The translations under genes and the position numbers were made by a program. A stretch of DNA of 64,000 bases, taken from NCBI GenBank assembly GCA_018401465.1, contig JAGYKE010000005.1, positions 558,001-622,000 of the forward strand. Direction: 5' to 3'. The stretch is from Aestuariivita sp. (GTDB taxonomy: Bacteria; Pseudomonadota; Alphaproteobacteria; Rhodobacterales; Rhodobacteraceae). Under the pieces are notes generated by a model. It did no database searches and was not told the origin of the DNA. It saw only the letters and a program-made list of their open reading frames with translations. Positions within the stretch are counted from its first letter, which is position 1. Each line of letters starts with the position of its first letter. Positions 32,619 through 42,089 of this stretch are shown one piece after another.

Positions 32619-34892
32619 TCAGCCGTAATGCGCCACCGGCGTGCCCGCGATGGCGCCCATGTTCAGCAACCCCCGCGCGGTGATCGACGGCGTCACGATA
32701 TGGGCGCGGTTGCCCATCCCCATCAGGATCGGCCCGACTTCGAGGCCCCCCGCCCGCATCTTCAGGATGTTGCGCACCCCGCTTGCCGCGTCTGAATTGG
32801 CGAAGATCAGCACGTTCGCGGGCCCCTGCATGCGGTTGCCCGGGAAGATGCGGTCGCGCAGGTCGGGGTCGAGCGCCGCGTCGATATGCATCTCGCCCTC
32901 ATAGGCGAAGTCGCGCGTCTGCGCGTCGAGGATGTCGAGCGCCGCGCGCATCCGCCGGCCCGTGTCGCAATCAAGATTGCCGAACTGCGAATGCGAACAG
33001 AGCGCGATGTTGGGCACCAGCCCGAAGCGGCGCACATGCCGCGCCGCGCCGATCGCCGTCAGCGCGATCTGGTCGGGCGTCGGTTCGGGATGCACCTGCG
33101 TGTCAGCGATGAAGAGCGGCCCGTCCTCAAGGATCATCAGCGACAGCGCGCCCACCGGCTGCAGATCGTCGGTGCCCAGCACCTGCTGGACATAGTTCAG
33201 GTGCCACAGGAACTGCCCGAAGGTGCCGCAGATCAGGCTGTCGGCCTCTTCCCGGTGGACCATGACGGCCCCGATGGCCGTTGTGTTGGTGCGCATGATC
33301 GCGCGGGCCAGATCGGGCGTCACGCCGCGCCGGGACATGATCGAATGATAGGTGCCCCAATAATCGCGGTAGCGGGGGTCGTTTTCGGGGTTCACGATCT
33401 CGAAGTCGCGGCCCGGGCGGATGGCAAGGCCATGGCGTTCGCAGCGCGCGTCGATCACCTCGGGGCGGCCGATCAGGATGGGGCTGTCGGTCGTCTCTTC
33501 GAGGATCGCCTGCGCGGCGCGCAGCACGCGTTCATCCTCGCCCTCGGCAAAGACGATGCGGCGTGCGGCACTGCGGGCCGCGTCGAAGACAGGCCGCATG
33601 AGCATCGCAGACCGGAAGACCGATCCGTCAAGCTTGTCGCGATAGGCCTTGAGGTCCGCGATGGGCCGCGTCGCCACGCCCGTTTCCATCGCCGCCTTGG
33701 CCACGGCGGTCGACACGACGCCGATCAGCCGCGGGTCGAAGGGTTTGGGGATGAGGTAATCGGCCCCGAAGGTCATCTGTTCGCCGCGATAGGCCGCTGC
33801 CGCCTCGGCGCTTGTCGTGGCGCGGGCAAGATTGGCGATGCCGTCGATGCAGGCCAGCTTCATCTCGTCGTTGATCTCGGTCGCACCCACGTCGAGCGCA
33901 CCCCGGAAGATGAAGGGAAAGCACAGCACGTTGTTGACCTGATTGGGAAAATCGCTGCGCCCGGTCGCGATGATCGCATCGGGCGCAACCTTGCGGGCCT
34001 CGTCCGGCATGATTTCGGGCGTCGGGTTGGCCAGCGCGAAGATGATCGGCCGCTTCGCCATCCGCGCGACCATGTCGGGCGTCAGCACGTTCGGCCCTGA
34101 CAGGCCAAGGAACAGGTCCGCGCCGTCGATCACGTCGCCCAGCTTGCGCAGGTCGGTCTTCTGCGCATAGGCGGCCTTCTGCGGGTTCATGTCTTCAGCC
34201 CGGCCTTCATGGACCAGCCCGTGAAGATCGCAAAGCCAGACATTCTCGCGCTTCACCCCCAGCTTAAGGAGCATGTCGAGGCAGGCGATCCCCGCAGCCC
34301 CGCCGCCCGTGGACACGATCTTGATGTCCTCGAAGGCCTTTCCCGCGACGTACAGCGCGTTCTTCGCCGCCGCCCCCACGACGATGGCGGTGCCGTGCTG
34401 GTCGTCATGGAAGACGGGGATGTTCATCCGTTCGCGGCAGATCTTTTCGACGATGAAACAATCGGGCGCCTTGATGTCTTCAAGGTTGATCGCGCCGAAG
34501 GTCGGCTCCAGCGCGCAGACGATATCGGCCAGGCGTTCGGGGTCGGATTCGTTCAGCTCGATGTCGAAACAGTCGATATTGGCGAATTTCTTGAAGAGAA
34601 CCGCCTTGCCCTCCATCACGGGCTTGGACGCCAGCGCCCCGATATTGCCAAGGCCCAGAACCGCCGTGCCGTTCGTCACCACCGCGACAAGGTTGCCCCG
34701 CGTGGTGTAGCGTGCGGCATTCGCCGGATCGGCCTTGATTTCAAGGCAGGCTTCCGCCACGCCGGGCGAATAGGCGCGCGCCAGATCGCGGCCGTTCGCA
34801 AGCGGCTTGGTAGCACGGATCTCGAGTTTTCCGGGCTTGGGGAATTCGTGATAGAACAGCGCGGCCTGCCGCAGGCTCTGGTTGTCGGACAT
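32619..34892 (-). CDS. maeB: NADP-dependent malic enzyme with phosphotransacetylase-like domain
   Basis: A 757-residue MaeB-type enzyme. Residues about 1-420 form the malic enzyme, converting malate to pyruvate and CO2 with [38 protein letters not shown], the metal/catalytic DDQHGTAIV and the [10 protein letters not shown] dinucleotide loop. Residues about 430-757 are a phosphate acetyltransferase-like domain ([17 protein letters not shown], then [16 protein letters not shown]), which usually lacks transferase activity and makes the enzyme sensitive to acetyl-CoA. It supplies NADPH and pyruvate during growth on fatty acids or C4 acids, fitting the neighbourhood. GAGGGGG precedes the ATG. An 18-base palindrome lies 34 bases upstream. 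Confidence 0.95.
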   Translation of the reverse strand: MSDNQSLRQAALFYHEFPKPGKLEIRATKPLANGRDLARAYSPGVAEACLEIKADPANAARYTTRGNLVAVVTNGTAVLGLGNIGALASKPVMEGKAVLFKKFANIDCFDIELNESDPERLADIVCALEPTFGAINLEDIKAPDCFIVEKICRERMNIPVFHDDQHGTAIVVGAAAKNALYVAGKAFEDIKIVSTGGGAAGIACLDMLLKLGVKRENVWLCDLHGLVHEGRAEDMNPQKAAYAQKTDLRKLGDVIDGADLFLGLSGPNVLTPDMVARMAKRPIIFALANPTPEIMPDEARKVAPDAIIATGRSDFPNQVNNVLCFPFIFRGALDVGATEINDEMKLACIDGIANLARATTSAEAAAAYRGEQMTFGADYLIPKPFDPRLIGVVSTAVAKAAMETGVATRPIADLKAYRDKLDGSVFRSAMLMRPVFDAARSAARRIVFAEGEDERVLRAAQAILEETTDSPILIGRPEVIDARCERHGLAIRPGRDFEIVNPENDPRYRDYWGTYHSIMSRRGVTPDLARAIMRTNTTAIGAVMVHREEADSLICGTFGQFLWHLNYVQQVLGTDDLQPVGALSLMILEDGPLFIADTQVHPEPTPDQIALTAIGAARHVRRFGLVPNIALCSHSQFGNLDCDTGRRMRAALDILDAQTRDFAYEGEMHIDAALDPDLRDRIFPGNRMQGPANVLIFANSDAASGVRNILKMRAGGLEVGPILMGMGNRAHIVTPSITARGLLNMGAIAGTPVAHYG

Positions 34893-34925
34893 GTTGCCCC
34901 CTCTTGGAACGCCGCTCCGGAAAAC

Positions 34926-34943
34926 TGGTTTAATGTTAAACCA
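34926..34943. promoter_or_regulatory. Candidate maeB operator, TGGT-N10-ACCA palindrome
   Basis: TGGTTTAA-TG-TTAAACCA is an exact palindrome with a 2-base centre, 34-51 bases before the maeB ATG. The TGGT...ACCA ends recall GntR/FadR-family operators. It lies in the 161-bp region shared with the divergent VOC-bicupin/pyrimidine salvage operon, so either or both could be controlled. Confidence 0.5.
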
Positions 34944-35053
34944 ATTCCCGCGCCTTGGAAATGGCCGCCTTGCGCGTCAAGGTCGCAGGCGCTTCTTGCA
35001 AAAGCGCCCCTCCCCCGCCACTCTTATCTTCGCAGACGGGAGCTTGCACCGAC

Positions 35054-36136
35054 ATGACACGCGCCGAAATCCGCCTTCCGACGTCCGAAATCCGCGACGA
35101 CATCCCCTTCTACACGAGAACGCTGGGGATGCGCATGGACATGATCTATCCCGCAGACGACCCTCAGGTTGCGGTCTTTTCCGGCCACGGCCTGCGCCTG
35201 CGCATCGAGAAGGGCGCGCCCGAGGCACCCGGCACGATCCGCATACTCGCCGACGACCCCGACACCTTCGCGGGCGGGCAGCGCGAGATCACGGCCCCCA
35301 ACGGCACGAAGATCGAAATCACCGAGGCAAACCCGCCGCTTGTCCTGCCCGCGACCGTGCATTCCTTCGTCGTTCGCCGTCTGGCCGATCAGGCACCCTG
35401 GGTCATTGGGCGCGCGGGCATGCATTACCGCGATCTCGTCCCCGACCGTCTGGGCGGCGCGGTCATCGCGAGCCATATCCGCATCCCCGATGGCGGGCCG
35501 GTGCCCGACATGGTCCATTACCACAAGGTGGGCTTCCAGCTCATCTTCTGCGTCAACGGCTGGGTCGATGTTCTGTATGAAGATCAGGGCGGCCTGCGCC
35601 GTCTGACGCCGGGCGACTGCTTCATCCAGCCGCCGGAAATCCGCCACCGCGTCGTGGAATCGAGCGACGATTGCCAGGTCGTGGAAATCGGCGTGCCGGC
35701 CGAGCATGTGACCGAGATCGACCACGACATGACGCTGCCCACCCCGCACCTGCGGCCCGACCGCGAATGGCAGGGCCAGCGCTTCGTGCACAATCTGGCG
35801 AAGGATGCAGACTGGGCGCCCGCGCATCTGCCGGGCTTTGTCGCCCGCGACACCACGATCAATGCCAACACCAAGGGCGTCGCTGGCGTGCAGGTCCTGC
35901 GCCGGGGCGACGGCGCCACGGAATGGACCAGCCACGACGCCGACATCCACTTCACCTTCGTCATGGCGGGCACGATGACGCTCGAGGGCGACGGGCGCGC
36001 GCCCTACCCGCTGACCACCGGCGACGCCTTCGTCATCCCGCCGGGCATGAAGACGCGGCTTTCGGACGTGAGCGCCGACGCCGAACTCCTCGAAGTCACG
36101 CTGCCCGGCACCTTCGCCACAAGGATCGAGGCATGA
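35054..36136 (+). CDS. VOC-like/bicupin protein of unknown function, first gene of the pyrimidine salvage operon
   Basis: A 360-residue protein. Residues 1-92 resemble a glyoxalase/VOC half-domain (IRDDIPFYTRTLGMRMDMIY, FSGHGLRLRIEKG). Then come two cupin barrels: the first (about 150-215) with candidate metal ligands H155, H157 and H198 in HYHKVGFQ and PPEIRHRV; the second (about 275-350) with H294 and H299 in SHDADIHFTFVMAG but no final histidine in PPGMKTRL. So cupin 1 may bind metal and cupin 2 may be degenerate. I know no enzyme with this order. Its stop codon overlaps the cdd start (ATGA at 36133), so it is co-translated with cytidine deaminase, deoA and deoB. A role in nucleoside or deoxyribose metabolism, or in sensing, is inference. 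Confidence 0.75.
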   Translation: MTRAEIRLPTSEIRDDIPFYTRTLGMRMDMIYPADDPQVAVFSGHGLRLRIEKGAPEAPGTIRILADDPDTFAGGQREITAPNGTKIEITEANPPLVLPATVHSFVVRRLADQAPWVIGRAGMHYRDLVPDRLGGAVIASHIRIPDGGPVPDMVHYHKVGFQLIFCVNGWVDVLYEDQGGLRRLTPGDCFIQPPEIRHRVVESSDDCQVVEIGVPAEHVTEIDHDMTLPTPHLRPDREWQGQRFVHNLAKDADWAPAHLPGFVARDTTINANTKGVAGVQVLRRGDGATEWTSHDADIHFTFVMAGTMTLEGDGRAPYPLTTGDAFVIPPGMKTRLSDVSADAELLEVTLPGTFATRIEA

Positions 36137-36522
36137 CGCTCAAGTCCGAAGCCCTTGCCGTCATGACCCGCGCCTATGCGCCCTATTCGCGCTTTCAGGT
36201 GGGCGCCGCGATCCGCGGCGCATCGGGCGCGGTCTATCGCGGCTGCAACGTGGAAAACGTGGCCTACCCCGAAGGCACCTGTGCCGAAGCGGGCGCCATT
36301 GCCGCCATGGTCGCGGCCGGGGAAACGCGCCTGACCGAGGTCTATGTCACCGCCAGTGGCCCCGCCCCGGTGCCGCCCTGCGGCGGCTGCCGCCAGAAGC
36401 TGGCCGAATTCGGCGCGGGCGACGTGGTGGTCACGATGGGCTGCGCGGGCGACGCTGAACTGCGCATGACGCTCTCCGAGCTTTTGCCCGGCGCCTTCAC
36501 AGCGCAGCATATGGGTGACTGA
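36133..36522 (+). CDS. cdd: Cytidine deaminase
   Basis: A 129-residue homotetrameric-type cytidine deaminase, which converts cytidine and deoxycytidine to uridine and deoxyuridine. The substrate loop is GCNVENVAYPEGTCAEAGAI, with zinc ligand C and catalytic E in CAE, and the other zinc cysteines are in PPCGGCRQ. The N-terminal YAPYSRFQVGAAI is also diagnostic. Its ATG overlaps the stop of the VOC-bicupin gene, and deoA begins 3 bases after its stop, so the salvage enzymes are made together. Full-length for the short class. Confidence 0.95.
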   Translation: MTLKSEALAVMTRAYAPYSRFQVGAAIRGASGAVYRGCNVENVAYPEGTCAEAGAIAAMVAAGETRLTEVYVTASGPAPVPPCGGCRQKLAEFGAGDVVVTMGCAGDAELRMTLSELLPGAFTAQHMGD

Positions 36523-36525
36523 GGC

Positions 36526-37833
36526 TTGGACGCCCGAAGCCTGATCGCCGCCCTGCGCCGCGGGCAGGACATCGCCCCGGAAGACCTCGCGTGGTTCGCG
36601 CGTGGGCTTGCCGACCGCAGCGTCAGCGACGCGCAGGCGGGGGCCTTCGCCATGGCGGTCTGCCTGAAGGGTCTGGGCGATGCCGGGCGCACCGCGCTGA
36701 CGCTTGCCATGCGCGATTCCGGCGATGTGCTGACATGGGACAGCGACCTGCCGGTGATCGACAAGCATTCGACCGGGGGCGTCGGCGATTGCGTGTCGCT
36801 GATCCTTGCCCCCGCGCTGGCGCAGGCGGGGGGGCTGGTTCCCATGATCTCGGGCCGGGGGCTTGGGCATACGGGCGGCACGCTCGACAAGCTCGAAGCG
36901 ATCCCCGGCGTGGCAACGCAGGTGCCGCCCGACCGCCTGCGCGACATGCTTGCGCGCGCAGGCTGTGCCATCGTGGGGGCGACCGCCAACATCGCGCCCG
37001 CCGACCGGCGGCTTTACGCAATCCGCGACGTGACGGCGACGGTCGAAAGCCTTGATCTCATCACCGCGTCGATCCTGTCGAAGAAGCTGGCGGCGGGGCT
37101 GCAGGCGCTGGTGCTCGACGTCAAGACGGGCTCGGGCGCCTTCATGAAATCGCCTGACGACGCGCGTGCCCTCGCCCGAGCGCTGACCGACACCGCGAAC
37201 GCAGCGGGCTGCCGCACCAGCGCCGTCATCACCGACATGAACCAGCCTCTCGCGCCGTCCTTGGGCAATGCGCTGGAAGTGGCCGAGGTCATGCGCGTGC
37301 TCACGGGCGAGGTTACGCAATCGCCCCTGATCGAAGTCACGGTGGCGCTGGGCGGCGTGCTTCTCGCGAATGCCGGGCTTGCCCCGGACGTGCAGGCGGG
37401 GGCCGACCGCATCCTTGACGATCTGCGCGCGGGCCGCGTCGCCGACCGCTTCGGTCGCATGATCGCGGCGCAGGGCGGGCCGGTCGAATTCCTGAGCAAC
37501 TGGGCGCGCTTCCTGCCCGAAGCCAACGTGATCCGCGAGGTGAAAAGCCCCGCCGCCGGTCACGTCACCGCCATCGACGGCGAGGCGCTGGGCCTTGCCG
37601 TGGTCGCCATGGGCGGCGGGCGGCAGGTGGAAACCGACAATGTCGACCCGTCCGTCGGGCTGTCCGGCGTGGTGCGGCTGGGCGCGCAGGTCGCGGTGGG
37701 CGATCCGCTCGCCGTGATCCACGCCGCGCGCGAAGACACTGCCCGCAGGACCGAGGCGGCGGTGCTGCGCGCCATCACGCTGGGCGACGCGGCCCCTGCC
37801 CTGCCGCCGCTCATCCACGACCGGATCGACTGA
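36526..37833 (+). CDS. deoA: Thymidine phosphorylase
   Basis: A 435-residue thymidine phosphorylase, which splits thymidine (and deoxyuridine) with phosphate into base and deoxyribose 1-phosphate. The phosphate/substrate loop is DKHSTGGVGD, followed by ISGRGLGHTGGTLDKLEAIPG, the family signature. The start appears to be TTG at 36526, 3 bases after the cdd stop and close behind GAGG; the next in-frame ATG would remove the conserved N-terminal helices (SLIAALRRGQDIAPEDLAWF). Its stop overlaps the deoB start by one base (TGATG). Confidence 0.94.
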   Translation: MDARSLIAALRRGQDIAPEDLAWFARGLADRSVSDAQAGAFAMAVCLKGLGDAGRTALTLAMRDSGDVLTWDSDLPVIDKHSTGGVGDCVSLILAPALAQAGGLVPMISGRGLGHTGGTLDKLEAIPGVATQVPPDRLRDMLARAGCAIVGATANIAPADRRLYAIRDVTATVESLDLITASILSKKLAAGLQALVLDVKTGSGAFMKSPDDARALARALTDTANAAGCRTSAVITDMNQPLAPSLGNALEVAEVMRVLTGEVTQSPLIEVTVALGGVLLANAGLAPDVQAGADRILDDLRAGRVADRFGRMIAAQGGPVEFLSNWARFLPEANVIREVKSPAAGHVTAIDGEALGLAVVAMGGGRQVETDNVDPSVGLSGVVRLGAQVAVGDPLAVIHAAREDTARRTEAAVLRAITLGDAAPALPPLIHDRID

Positions 37834-39026
37834 TGCCGCGCGCCTTCCTTGTCGTGATGGACAGCGTCGGGATCGGCGGCGCGCCGGATGCGGGCGACTT
37901 TTTCAACGGCGACCTGCCAGATACCGGGGCCAACACGCTCGGCCATATCGCGCAGGCGCGATGGGCGGCGGGCGCGCCCCTGCGGCTGCCGACTTTGGCC
38001 CGGCTGGGGCTGGGGCATGCGATCCGGCTGGCCTCGGGGCTGGACGCACCGGGCCTCATGGCCGACCCGCAGGGCGCATGGGGGGCGGCGACCGAGGTGT
38101 CGCGCGGCAAGGACACGCCGTCGGGGCACTGGGAACTGGCAGGTCTGCCGGTGCCATGGGACTGGACCTATTTCCCCGACACGACGCCTGCCTTTCCCGC
38201 CGACCTGTCGGCTTTCGTGGCGCAGGCGGCGGGCACCGAAGGCATCCTCGGCGACTGCCACGCTTCGGGGACCGAGATCATCGCCCGGCTTGGCGCCGAA
38301 CACCTGCGCTCGGGCTGGCCCATCTGTTACACCTCGGCCGACAGCGTCTTCCAGATCGCCGCGCATGAAGGGGCCTTCGGGCTTGACCGGTTGATCGCGC
38401 TCTGCCGCACGGTCGCGCCACGTCTGCACGCGATGAAGGTGGGGCGCGTCATCGCGCGGCCTTTCACCGGCACGGCAGAAGCGGGCTTCACCCGCACCGC
38501 GAACCGCCGCGACTTCGCCATTGCCCCGCCCGGGCCGGTGCTGACCAATTGGGTGCAGGACGCCGGCGGCAGGGTGCACGCCGTGGGCAAGATCGGCGAC
38601 ATCTTCTCGATGACCGGCATCGATACGCTGGCCAAGGGCGACGACGCGGCGCTGATGGGGCACTTGTCCGATCTCGTCGACGGGGCCGGGGACGGCAGCC
38701 TGACCTTCGCCAATTTCGTGGAATTCGACAGCCTTTATGGCCACCGCCGCGATGTGGCGGGCTATGCCGCCGCGCTGGAATGGTTCGACGCCGGCATCGC
38801 GCCCCTGATCGCACGCCTGCGCCCGGGCGATCTGATGGTGCTGACCGCCGATCACGGCAACGATCCGACCTGGCCCGGCACCGACCACACCCGCGAACGG
38901 GTGCCCGTCCTGTGCGCCGGGCCGGGGCCGCGCGCGCTGGGGCAGATCGCCTTCGCCGATGTCGCCGCCGGCATCGCGGCCCATCTGGGCGTGCCGACGC
39001 AAGGACCGGGGCGCAGCTTTCTCTAG
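37833..39026 (+). CDS. deoB: Phosphopentomutase
   Basis: A 397-residue manganese-dependent phosphopentomutase of the alkaline-phosphatase superfamily, which interconverts (deoxy)ribose 1- and 5-phosphate and so feeds sugar from nucleosides into central metabolism. Metal and phosphothreonine regions are visible: VVMDSVGIGGAPDA, KDTPSGHWE, FVEFDSLYGHRRD and TADHGNDPTWPGTDHTRE. Length matches the family. The ATG at 37833 overlaps the deoA stop codon by one base. A 57-bp gap with an AAGGAG ribosome site separates it from upp. Confidence 0.95.
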   Translation: MPRAFLVVMDSVGIGGAPDAGDFFNGDLPDTGANTLGHIAQARWAAGAPLRLPTLARLGLGHAIRLASGLDAPGLMADPQGAWGAATEVSRGKDTPSGHWELAGLPVPWDWTYFPDTTPAFPADLSAFVAQAAGTEGILGDCHASGTEIIARLGAEHLRSGWPICYTSADSVFQIAAHEGAFGLDRLIALCRTVAPRLHAMKVGRVIARPFTGTAEAGFTRTANRRDFAIAPPGPVLTNWVQDAGGRVHAVGKIGDIFSMTGIDTLAKGDDAALMGHLSDLVDGAGDGSLTFANFVEFDSLYGHRRDVAGYAAALEWFDAGIAPLIARLRPGDLMVLTADHGNDPTWPGTDHTRERVPVLCAGPGPRALGQIAFADVAAGIAAHLGVPTQGPGRSFL

Positions 39027-39083
39027 ACGCCCCCTTGCCCCCGCCCGCGTCACGCCGCAAGAAGACCACAAGGAGACGCCAGC

Positions 39084-39716
39084 ATGACCCAGCACCTGAC
39101 CATCGTCGATCACCCGCTTGTTCAGCACAAGCTCACCCTCATGCGCGACAAGGGCACCTCGACCGCCGGGTTCCGCCAGCTCCTGCGCGAGATCAGCCAG
39201 CTTCTCGCCTACGAGATCACGCGCGAACTGCCGCTGACCACCACCACCATCGAGACACCGCTTGAGGAGATGGAGGCACCCACGCTGGCCGGAAAGAAGC
39301 TCGCGCTCGTGTCGATCCTGCGGGCGGGCAACGGGCTGCTTGATGGGGTTCTGGAACTGATCCCCTCGGCCCGGGTCGGGTTCGTGGGGCTTTACCGTGA
39401 CGAAAAGACCCTCCAGCCGGTGCAGTATTACTGCAAGCTGCCCGACGGCCTGGAAGATCGCCTCGCCATCGTGGTCGACCCGATGCTGGCCACCGGAAAC
39501 TCTTCGGTCGCGGCGGTCGACCTGCTGAAACAGAAGGGCGCCAACAACATCCGCTTCCTGTGCCTGCTCGCCGCGCCCGAGGGCGTCGCGCGCATGAAAG
39601 AGGCCCATCCCGACGTGCCCATCGTCACCGCAGCGCTCGACCGGCAGTTGAACGACGTGGGTTACATCATGCCTGGCCTGGGCGATGCGGGAGATCGCAT
39701 GTTCGGCACGAAATAG
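39084..39716 (+). CDS. upp: Uracil phosphoribosyltransferase
   Basis: A 210-residue enzyme that makes UMP from uracil and PRPP. The PRPP-binding loop is [14 protein letters not shown] and the uracil-binding C-terminus is [18 protein letters not shown]; the [10 protein letters not shown] strand is also characteristic. It closes the salvage operon: cytidine deaminase and thymidine phosphorylase release uracil and pentose phosphate, phosphopentomutase recycles the sugar, and this enzyme recovers the base. AAGGAG precedes the ATG. Confidence 0.96.
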   Translation: MTQHLTIVDHPLVQHKLTLMRDKGTSTAGFRQLLREISQLLAYEITRELPLTTTTIETPLEEMEAPTLAGKKLALVSILRAGNGLLDGVLELIPSARVGFVGLYRDEKTLQPVQYYCKLPDGLEDRLAIVVDPMLATGNSSVAAVDLLKQKGANNIRFLCLLAAPEGVARMKEAHPDVPIVTAALDRQLNDVGYIMPGLGDAGDRMFGTK

Positions 39717-39785
39717 GCGCATCGCAAGACTTTACGTGGCCTGCCGATTGTTGCATCCTGCCCCTATAACTTGTGGGGGCAAGTA

Positions 39786-41012
39786 ATGAGTTTGACCAGA
39801 TTTCTGGCCGCCGGCGTCTGTGCCGCGGCCATCGTGACCGGTGCGAATGCACAGACGCTGAACCAGAATCCGCAACCCGCAGAATTCCCGCCGGCAAGCT
39901 ATGCGGGAACCCAGTATGTCGACAGCCGCGGCTGCGTCTTCATCCGCGCGGGCGTCAACGGCATGGTGACATGGGTGCCGCGCGTCAGCCGCGACCGCCG
40001 TCTTGTCTGCGGCGCGCAGCCAACACAGGTGGCAGGCACCACCGCAGCGGCCCCGGCGCGCACCGCGTCCGCCGCCGCCCCGGTCCAGATCGTACCGACC
40101 CAGACCGCGCAGGCTCCGACCGCCGCGCAACAGGCCGCCGCACCGCGGGTGACCGTGACGCGCCCGGCGGACCCTGTGCGCACCACCCGGGCACCGATCC
40201 CCACGGTGGCGACAACCCTGACCCGCCCCGCGGCACCGGCACCGGTCGCAGTGACCAAGCCTTCGTCCGCACCCGCCCCGGTCGCCACCGTCGCGGCACA
40301 GCAGCGCGGCGGCAAGTGCCCCAATGCCTCGGACTTCTCGAACCGCTGGGTCAATGACGGCTCCTACGGCCCCGTACGCTGCGGACCCCAGCAATTGGCG
40401 CAAGGCGGCGGTTCACTCGGCAGCGGCGGCAGCGTCGCGGCGGGGGGCGAACGCATCCTGCCCGCCCATGTCTACCGCAACCGCTTCAACACGCAGAACG
40501 TGGCGGTGCCGGACGGCTATGTCCCGGTCTGGGAGGATGACCGTCTCAACCCGCGCCGCGCCGAACAGACGGCGCAAGGGTATCGCCAGACACAGCAGGT
40601 CTGGACGAACACCGTCCCCAGCCGTCTCGCAAGCCCCGCGCGCGAACCGCGCGTGACGCAACCTCGCGTCGTCACTCCGCAGCAGGCCGGCGTGAAACGG
40701 GCCGAAGCGCCCGTCATCGCCACCCGCAGCGCAGCGCCGCAGGCCACCGCTCCCCGCGTCGCGGCCAAGGCGCAGCCCCCCGCGGCGGGCGAGATCTATG
40801 TGCAGGTCGCAATGTTCGGTGTCGCGTCGAATGCACAGGCCACGGCGCAGCGGCTGGCAGGTTCGGGCCTGCCCGTTCGCACCGGGACCCTGACCCGGGG
40901 CAGTTCGTCCTATCAGCTGGTCCTCGCCGGTCCCTTCGCCAACCGCACCGATGCGCAGGCCGCGCTGGGCGTGGCGCGGCGGCTGGGCTTCGCCGACGCC
41001 TATATCCGCTAA
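39786..41012 (+). CDS. Exported SPOR-domain protein
   Basis: A 408-residue protein. A signal peptide of about 22 residues ends in ANA before QTLNQNPQPAEF. A long alanine-, proline- and threonine-rich low-complexity stretch (about 85-180) acts as a periplasmic linker, with two cysteine-bearing islands around it (DSRGCVFIRAGVNG, GGKCPNASDFSNR, VRCGPQQ). The last 75 residues form a SPOR domain (EIYVQVAMFGVASNAQATAQ to FADAYIR), which binds denuded peptidoglycan glycans and localises proteins to the septum. No enzymatic domain is present. The ATG at 39786 fits the signal peptide better than the GTG at 39771. Its stop region overlaps the convergent gene by 4 bases. Confidence 0.88.
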   Translation: MSLTRFLAAGVCAAAIVTGANAQTLNQNPQPAEFPPASYAGTQYVDSRGCVFIRAGVNGMVTWVPRVSRDRRLVCGAQPTQVAGTTAAAPARTASAAAPVQIVPTQTAQAPTAAQQAAAPRVTVTRPADPVRTTRAPIPTVATTLTRPAAPAPVAVTKPSSAPAPVATVAAQQRGGKCPNASDFSNRWVNDGSYGPVRCGPQQLAQGGGSLGSGGSVAAGGERILPAHVYRNRFNTQNVAVPDGYVPVWEDDRLNPRRAEQTAQGYRQTQQVWTNTVPSRLASPAREPRVTQPRVVTPQQAGVKRAEAPVIATRSAAPQATAPRVAAKAQPPAAGEIYVQVAMFGVASNAQATAQRLAGSGLPVRTGTLTRGSSSYQLVLAGPFANRTDAQAALGVARRLGFADAYIR

Positions 41013-42022
41013 CCTTCGCAGATCGACTGCAAGATCACCCAGTCCCGGTCCGGCAAGACCGGGACTGATGTCTTTCCGGTCATCGGATCGCCCTCGATCA
41101 GCGCCAGCACCGTCTCTCCGGTGATATCGCGGGCATAGGCATAGGGCGTCGACCGGATCTCGGCCGCGGCGAAGGTCTCCAGGAGCAGCTCGTCCGGCAC
41201 CGCCGCCCGCGGCAGCGACACCACGCTTTCGGCATAGGCATCCAGAAGATCGACCGGCAAAGCCCCCGTGGTGATGAGCCGGAACGACGCGACGATCCCC
41301 CCTTCGCGCAGCATCACCGCCAGCGGGTCGGCCATCTGGCGGCGGGCGCGTTCCTCGATCACATAGCCCGCGGCGACCTCGGGGTCCTCGTGATCCTCGA
41401 TCAGCGCGCGGTTGAGAAGGACCAGCCCCCCCGGCAGCGCAAGGCTGTCCTGGATGCCTGCAGGCAGGACGGCGATGCGCCGCACGCCCGTGCGGTCTGC
41501 CAGAAGCTGCAGCGCCGGGCGCGCGGGGCGCGCGGCGCAGACCGGCCCGCCCACCCGTTCGATCCGGGTCAGCAGCGCCTCGCCGATCGAGACACGGGTG
41601 ATCTGCGGCACCACCTCGGTCGCATGCCGCAGCATCGCGCCCGGCAGCCAGAAGACCGCCAGCGCCGCGACCGCCAGACAGGACAGGCCGACCGACACCA
41701 GCCGCAGCCGCCCGGGATGGGGACGCGACCGCTCGATGGCGTTGCGCAGCTTCTCGATGGCGCGGATCATCTGGTCTTCGCCCTCGGCCAGCTCCAGCGT
41801 CTCGCCCGGGTCGCCGTCGGGGGAATAGATCGCGGGCTGTTCGCCCGGGTTGTGCCGTTCGATGGCCGCGAGCGACCAATGCGCCAGCGGCTGATCCTTC
41901 ATGTCGGTGATCACCAGCGTCGCGTCGCCGACCGACACGATCACCTCGCGCCGCTGTTCCCCGGGCGCGGGTCGCCAGAGGCCCGTCGCCTCAAGTCGCT
42001 GGTATTTCTTGAGCGCGGTCAT
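41009..42022 (-). CDS. Membrane protein resembling an M48 peptidase without the zinc site
   Basis: A 337-residue protein. Residues 1-105 are cytoplasmic, with a PH-like or YdjM-like strand pattern; one membrane segment lies at about 108-127 (VSVGLSCLAVAALAVFWLPG). The rest resembles the catalytic domain of M48 metallopeptidases: DSLALPGGLVLLNRALIED (192-210) mirrors the NAFALPGG-type loop before the active site, and PEVAAGYVIEERARR (214-228) takes the place of the HExxH helix. Both zinc histidines are missing, so the protein should be catalytically dead if the homology is right. It may bind peptides or proteins at the membrane. It converges with the SPOR gene with a 4-base overlap. The link to M48 is by eye and moderate. 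Confidence 0.65.
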   Translation of the reverse strand: MTALKKYQRLEATGLWRPAPGEQRREVIVSVGDATLVITDMKDQPLAHWSLAAIERHNPGEQPAIYSPDGDPGETLELAEGEDQMIRAIEKLRNAIERSRPHPGRLRLVSVGLSCLAVAALAVFWLPGAMLRHATEVVPQITRVSIGEALLTRIERVGGPVCAARPARPALQLLADRTGVRRIAVLPAGIQDSLALPGGLVLLNRALIEDHEDPEVAAGYVIEERARRQMADPLAVMLREGGIVASFRLITTGALPVDLLDAYAESVVSLPRAAVPDELLLETFAAAEIRSTPYAYARDITGETVLALIEGDPMTGKTSVPVLPDRDWVILQSICEG

Positions 42023-42089
42023 GACACGGGCTGCTCTGCCTCGGCTGTTGCGGGCAGACTACCTCAACGCGCAGGCAGGTCGCAACCTG

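Noticed and set aside
36004-39722. Very long reverse-strand frames opposite cdd-deoA-deoB-upp
   Set aside because: They are arginine/histidine/glycine-rich shadows typical of high-GC DNA and have no ribosome sites or domains.
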